This document shows, one piece after another, positions 61,163 to 64,000 of a stretch of 64,000 nucleotides of DNA. Location: the NCBI GenBank assembly GCA_002840405.1, contig PHAR01000006.1, forward strand, positions 1-64,000. The letters run 5' to 3'. The notes beneath the pieces are model-generated. The model saw only the letters and a list, made by a program, of their open reading frames with translations, ran no database searches and was not told where the DNA came from. The stretch comes from Deltaproteobacteria bacterium HGW-Deltaproteobacteria-8 (GTDB taxonomy: Bacteria > Desulfobacterota > Desulfovibrionia > Desulfovibrionales > Desulfovibrionaceae). The translations under genes were made by a program, and so were the position numbers. The stretch's first letter is position 1; each line of letters starts with the position of its first letter.

Positions 61163-62200
61163 TCAGGCCTTGTGCCTGCTGAACTGCGCGAGTTCCGTGT
61201 GGGCGGTCAGCTCTGCCGCCAGGTGCTCATGGGACTTGCGCTCCACATAGGTCGCGGCCATGCGGATGGCATTGGTCACGGCCTTGAGATTGCTTGATCC
61301 GTGGCAGACGATGAGAATGCTCTTCAGCCCCAGCAGAGGGGCTCCGCCGTACTCGGCGTAGTCGAGCATCTGTGCGAAATTCTTGAGTGAACGCATGCTG
61401 AGCGCCGCGCCCATGCGCGAGAGCATGTGCCTTTTGAGCTCGCGCTTGAGCACCCGGCCAAAGGATCTCGCCAGGCCTTCGGAGAGCTTGAGGCAGACGT
61501 TGCCCACAAACCCGTCGCACACGGCCACGTCCAGGTCGCCGGAGAAAATGTCGCGGCCCTCGACGTTGCCCACGAAGTTGAGCGAGGTCTTTTTCAGGAG
61601 GTCGTACGCCTCCTTGACCATGATGTTGCCCTTGCCCTCTTCCTCGCCGATGGACAGCAGGCCGATGCGAGGCTTGTCCACGCCGAGCACGTCGCGGGCG
61701 AGCACGTCGCCCATGATGCCGAACTGCGCCAGGTGCGAAGCCTTGGAGTCGACGTTGGCGCCCACGTCGATGAGCACGATGGGCTCCTTCTCCGTGGGCA
61801 TGATGCTGGCCAGCGCCGGACGCTCCACACCCTTGATGCGGCCGAGGGTGAAGATTCCGCAGGCCACAGAGGCCCCGGAATTGCCCGCGCTGACCACGCC
61901 GTCGGCGTGGCCGTCCTTCACCAGCTGGCAAGCCACCTGGATGGAGGAGTCCTTTTTGCGGCGCAAAGCGTCGGACGGCTTCTCTTTCATGTCCACCACC
62001 TGGGAGGCGTGGACGATGTCGATGGGCAGGCCGGACGGGGCGTTTAAGCGCGCGAGTTCTCCGCGCAAAGCCTCCGCATCTCCCACCAGGGTGATGCGGA
62101 TGCCTTCGCGGGCGGCCTGGATGGCCGCAGCCACGTTGATGCGGGGGCCAATGTCTCCCCCCATGGCATCAACGGCGATGCGGGGCGGGATCTCAGGCAT
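61163..62200 (-). CDS. plsX: Phosphate acyltransferase
   Basis: A 345-residue PlsX, which makes acyl-phosphate from acyl-ACP for phospholipid synthesis. IAVDAMGGDIGPRINV starts the fold; VVSAGNSGASVACG, VGNVEGRDIFSGDLDVAVCDGFVGN and EYGGAPLLGLKSILIVCHGSS are signature stretches. ATG 62200 overlaps the rpmF stop by eight bases, so the two are coupled. Confidence 0.97.
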   Translation of the reverse strand: MPEIPPRIAVDAMGGDIGPRINVAAAIQAAREGIRITLVGDAEALRGELARLNAPSGLPIDIVHASQVVDMKEKPSDALRRKKDSSIQVACQLVKDGHADGVVSAGNSGASVACGIFTLGRIKGVERPALASIMPTEKEPIVLIDVGANVDSKASHLAQFGIMGDVLARDVLGVDKPRIGLLSIGEEEGKGNIMVKEAYDLLKKTSLNFVGNVEGRDIFSGDLDVAVCDGFVGNVCLKLSEGLARSFGRVLKRELKRHMLSRMGAALSMRSLKNFAQMLDYAEYGGAPLLGLKSILIVCHGSSNLKAVTNAIRMAATYVERKSHEHLAAELTAHTELAQFSRHKA

Positions 62201-62372
62201 TCGCGGTGCTGACGGCCTGGCGGTCCTTGTAGTTGCCGCAGGCGGAGCAGGCGCGGTGCGAGAGCACGGGCTCGCCGCATTTGCAAAGCACAACGTTGGG
62301 GGTGGCCACGTGGTCGTGGGAACGGCGCATGTTCTTGCGGGACTTGGAGGTCTTTTTCTTCGGTAAGGCCAT
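62193..62372 (-). CDS. rpmF: 50S ribosomal protein L32
   Basis: A 59-residue protein starting MALPKKKTSKSRKNMRRSHD. Four cysteines form a zinc ribbon (LCKCGEP and CSACGNYKD). Too short to stand out alone but clear by sequence and by the classic yceD-rpmF-plsX-fabH neighbourhood. It overlaps plsX by eight bases. Confidence 0.96.
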   Translation of the reverse strand: MALPKKKTSKSRKNMRRSHDHVATPNVVLCKCGEPVLSHRACSACGNYKDRQAVSTANA

Positions 62373-62429
62373 GAGGCTCTCCTTATTAATCAGGCCGCGC
62401 GGTGGGGAGGGACTCCTCCGGCGTGCGGG

Positions 62430-62951
62430 CTATGATAGCTTCAAGTTGCGCAGGACTGCAAGCCTTGGATCGCCCTCGGTCTGGGCGCAGGCGCAAGATT
62501 CCTGGTTGCGGTTCACGCCGCAGTTGGGGCACAGGCCCTTGCACTCCTCGTCACACAAAAGATTCACCGGCAGGGCCAGCATGAACTGCTCCCAAAGGTA
62601 GCCCGCCACATCAAGGTCAAGGACGTTCTTGCCACGCCTGATCCGGCACACTTCCAGGCTGTCGTCGTCCTTGGCGCGGGGCTCCTCAAAGCTCTCGAAG
62701 TCTCCGGACACGGGGAGATCAAGCTCTTTCAGGCAGCGGTCGCAGGGCAGGATGACCGAGCCGGAGAAGCTCCCGACTACGAGAAACCCTTCGTCCTGCG
62801 GGGTGACGAACATGCGGGCCTCGAAGTCCTTTCCGGGCTTGGCCTGAACGCCATACTCATCCATCGGGCCGGTCCATAAGGACTGGTCCGTGAAATGAAA
62901 TTCCCGGCCCTCGGCCGGGATGTCCTTCAGCGCGATCCAGAGTTCAAACAT
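62430..62951 (-). CDS. YceD-family (DUF177) protein
   Basis: A 173-residue protein with two cysteine groups ([12 protein letters not shown] in the middle, and [23 protein letters not shown] at the C-terminus). YceD proteins precede rpmF in most bacteria and are implicated in 23S rRNA assembly. First gene of the minus-strand superoperon, with a clear promoter in front (62972-62999). Confidence 0.95.
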   Translation of the reverse strand: MFELWIALKDIPAEGREFHFTDQSLWTGPMDEYGVQAKPGKDFEARMFVTPQDEGFLVVGSFSGSVILPCDRCLKELDLPVSGDFESFEEPRAKDDDSLEVCRIRRGKNVLDLDVAGYLWEQFMLALPVNLLCDEECKGLCPNCGVNRNQESCACAQTEGDPRLAVLRNLKLS

Positions 62952-62971
62952 GTCGCCTCGCAGGCCGCATC

Positions 62972-62999
62972 TCTATACGGATGGCTTTTTGTTTGTCAA
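62972..62999 (-). promoter_or_regulatory. Promoter of the yceD-rpmF-plsX-fab superoperon
   Basis: On the minus strand TTGACA (62994-62999) and TATAGA (62972-62977) are separated by 16 bases, twenty bases before the yceD start codon. It is the strongest sigma70-type promoter I can see in the window. Confidence 0.75.
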
Positions 63000-63010
63000 G
63001 AAAAAAGCAC

Positions 63011-63039
63011 TTGCGTTTTTCTCCGCCTGGGGCTACAAG
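63011..63039 (+). promoter_or_regulatory. Candidate promoter of rpmB
   Basis: TTGCGT (63011-63016), a 17-base spacer and TACAAG (63034-63039) point toward rpmB. It lies back to back with the superoperon promoter, about 12 bases away. Confidence 0.5.
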
Positions 63040-63132
63040 TCCTCTTCCTTGATGCCGGGGAGCCCGGTTTCATGGCCCAGCGCGGCGTTTTCGCGCAATG
63101 ATAGTGACAGTTCCTTTCAGGAGGTTTCCCAT

Positions 63133-63348
63133 ATGTCCCAGACGTGCGAGATCTGCGGTAAGCACCCCAGCTCCGGCAACAATGTCAGCCATGCCAACAA
63201 CCGCACCCGGCGCCGTTTTCTGCCGAACCTGCAGCGCGTCCGCGCCCTGCTGCCTTCCGGCGAAGTGCGCGCCCTGCGCGCCTGCACCCGTTGCATCCGC
63301 AGCGGTGCGGTGATCAAGCCCCCCGTGCGCGTGATTCCCGCCGCTTAA
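63133..63348 (+). CDS. rpmB: 50S ribosomal protein L28
   Basis: A 71-residue L28. Zinc-type cysteine pairs are present: TCEICGKHP near the start and CTRCIRSG near the end, so it is the C+ form. [22 protein letters not shown] is the rRNA-binding segment. Divergent from the gene pair containing L32; ATG at 63133 with GGAGG in front. Confidence 0.97.
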   Translation: MSQTCEICGKHPSSGNNVSHANNRTRRRFLPNLQRVRALLPSGEVRALRACTRCIRSGAVIKPPVRVIPAA

Positions 63349-63375
63349 GCATCAATTGATCTGGCCTTTGGCCTG

Positions 63376-63416
63376 CGAAAGGGCCCTGGAGAAATCCGGG
63401 GCTCTTTTCGTTTTTG
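63376..63416 (+). terminator. Terminator of rpmB
   Basis: AAAGGGCCCTGG and CCGGGGCTCTTT form a 12-base stem with G-U pairs, then TTCGTTTTTG. Confidence 0.75.
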
Positions 63417-63559
63417 CGCCAACCAAGCATCAGGATATCTGAACGGCCCCTTCGGCACAAGCCATTGGACCTCGGCCCGCGCCTCTGGCATGAAGGAAGC
63501 GTCGGGCTGTTCCAGCGGCCAAGCCCCGCTTCGCCAGCCCTATGCCAGGAGGGTCGTTC

Positions 63560-64000
63560 ATGTCGAGCAGGGAATATTTCGCCCAGGTCGCCGGTGACTG
63601 GGACCGGCTGCGCGCCGGGTTCTTTTCCGAGGCCGTGCGCGAGGCCGCGCTCAAGCTCGCCGGGGTGCGCCCCGGACCGGGTTTGGGCCAGACCGCCGCC
63701 GACCTTGGCGCTGGCACGGGCTTCGTCACCGAGGCGCTGCTGGCCGCCGGTCTGTCCGTGGCCTGCGTGGACCAGTCGCCGCAGATGCTGGGCCGGCTGC
63801 GCGCCAAATATGCCGCAAGCGGCCGCCTCACCACCCATGAGGGCGCGGCCGAGGCCCTGCCCCTGCCCGCCGCGTCGGTGGATTTCGTCTTTGCCAACAT
63901 GTTCCTGCACCATGTGGACGACCCGGCCCGGGCCATCGCCGAGATGGCGCGCATCGTCCGTCCAGGCGGGAAGGTTGTCGTGACCGACCTGGACAGCCAC
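63560..64000 (+). CDS. SAM-dependent methyltransferase (partial, runs off right edge)
   Basis: At least 147 residues of a class I methyltransferase: the SAM motif is AADLGAGTGFVTEALL with the acidic ribose contact in VACVDQSPQML; LPLPAASVDFVFANMFLHHVDDP and IVRPGGKVVVTDLD follow the UbiE/ArsM-like pattern. AGGAGG sits at 63547-63552 before ATG 63560. C-terminus outside the window, so substrate cannot be judged. Confidence 0.85.
   Translation, partial: MSSREYFAQVAGDWDRLRAGFFSEAVREAALKLAGVRPGPGLGQTAADLGAGTGFVTEALLAAGLSVACVDQSPQMLGRLRAKYAASGRLTTHEGAAEALPLPAASVDFVFANMFLHHVDDPARAIAEMARIVRPGGKVVVTDLDSH

Overview
The window is GC-rich bacterial chromosome that reads as a sulfate-reducing Desulfovibrio-type organism (Desulfovibrionales). 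The strongest evidence is a complete dsrA-dsrB-dsrD-dsrN cluster at 35430-39730. DsrA (437 aa) and DsrB (381 aa) have the cysteine arrangement expected of dissimilatory sulfite reductases, and DsrD is present. Lifestyle genes fit: CheV, several c-di-GMP/cyclase type signalling proteins, a branched-chain amino acid ABC importer, malic enzyme, and detoxification genes (ChrA, ArsM). I see no insertion sequence, prophage, CRISPR array, rRNA or tRNA. All product names rest on motifs and family knowledge read by eye, not on database searches.

Layout. 1-4822: left-edge SuyA/UxaA-type SAF protein (partial), a 790 bp gap, an SPFH/prohibitin protein, an acetyltransferase, malic enzyme and a TrmJ-like RNA methyltransferase. 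4885-9109: a periplasmic amino-acid-type binding protein translationally coupled to a membrane GGDEF-EAL protein whose gene carries a frameshift. 9183-12598: a small Cys protein, two tandem TPR paralogues and a CobB/CbiA cobyrinate amidase. 12831-16795: SemiSWEET, a zinc/manganese-type ABC operon with a Cys/Gly-rich third gene, a lone receiver protein and GmhA. 17022-21814: livKHMGF. 22110-25446: a caspase-FGE-fold fusion protein and a GAF protein with an orphan HisKA-like segment. 25678-29382: marR-macA-macB-permease operon (minus). 29770-32667: rhodanese, ChrA, secreted rhodanese and a MauE/DoxX-like protein.

32766-40068: CaCA exchanger, two small-operon genes, then divergently the dsr cluster. 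40069-42975: CHASE2-adenylate cyclase with a secreted partner. 43181-47965: cyclophilin, ArsM, SigZ, fatty-acyl-CoA ligase. 48405-51141: winged-helix/Rossmann regulator, NeuB-like synthase, CheV. 51238-53530: an ilv leader peptide, an attenuator terminator, then ilvB-ilvN. 53551-62951 (minus): a lipid/ribosome/cofactor superoperon: yceD (DUF177), rpmF, plsX, fabH, fabG, acpP, fabF, glyA, dCMP deaminase, ribD, ribE, driven by a clear sigma70-type promoter. rpmB and a partial methyltransferase lie divergently at the right end.

The observations most worth following are: a repeat family that abuts stop codons (12599, 39731, 40068) with a perfect 20 bp palindrome in two copies; an apparently classical branched-chain attenuator with clustered GTA/GTC codons before ilvBN; the binding protein/c-di-GMP gene pair with two apparent lesions; the caspase-FGE fold fusion; and the small Cys-rich proteins attached to metal and sulfur loci. 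None is proven to be a new system from sequence alone.
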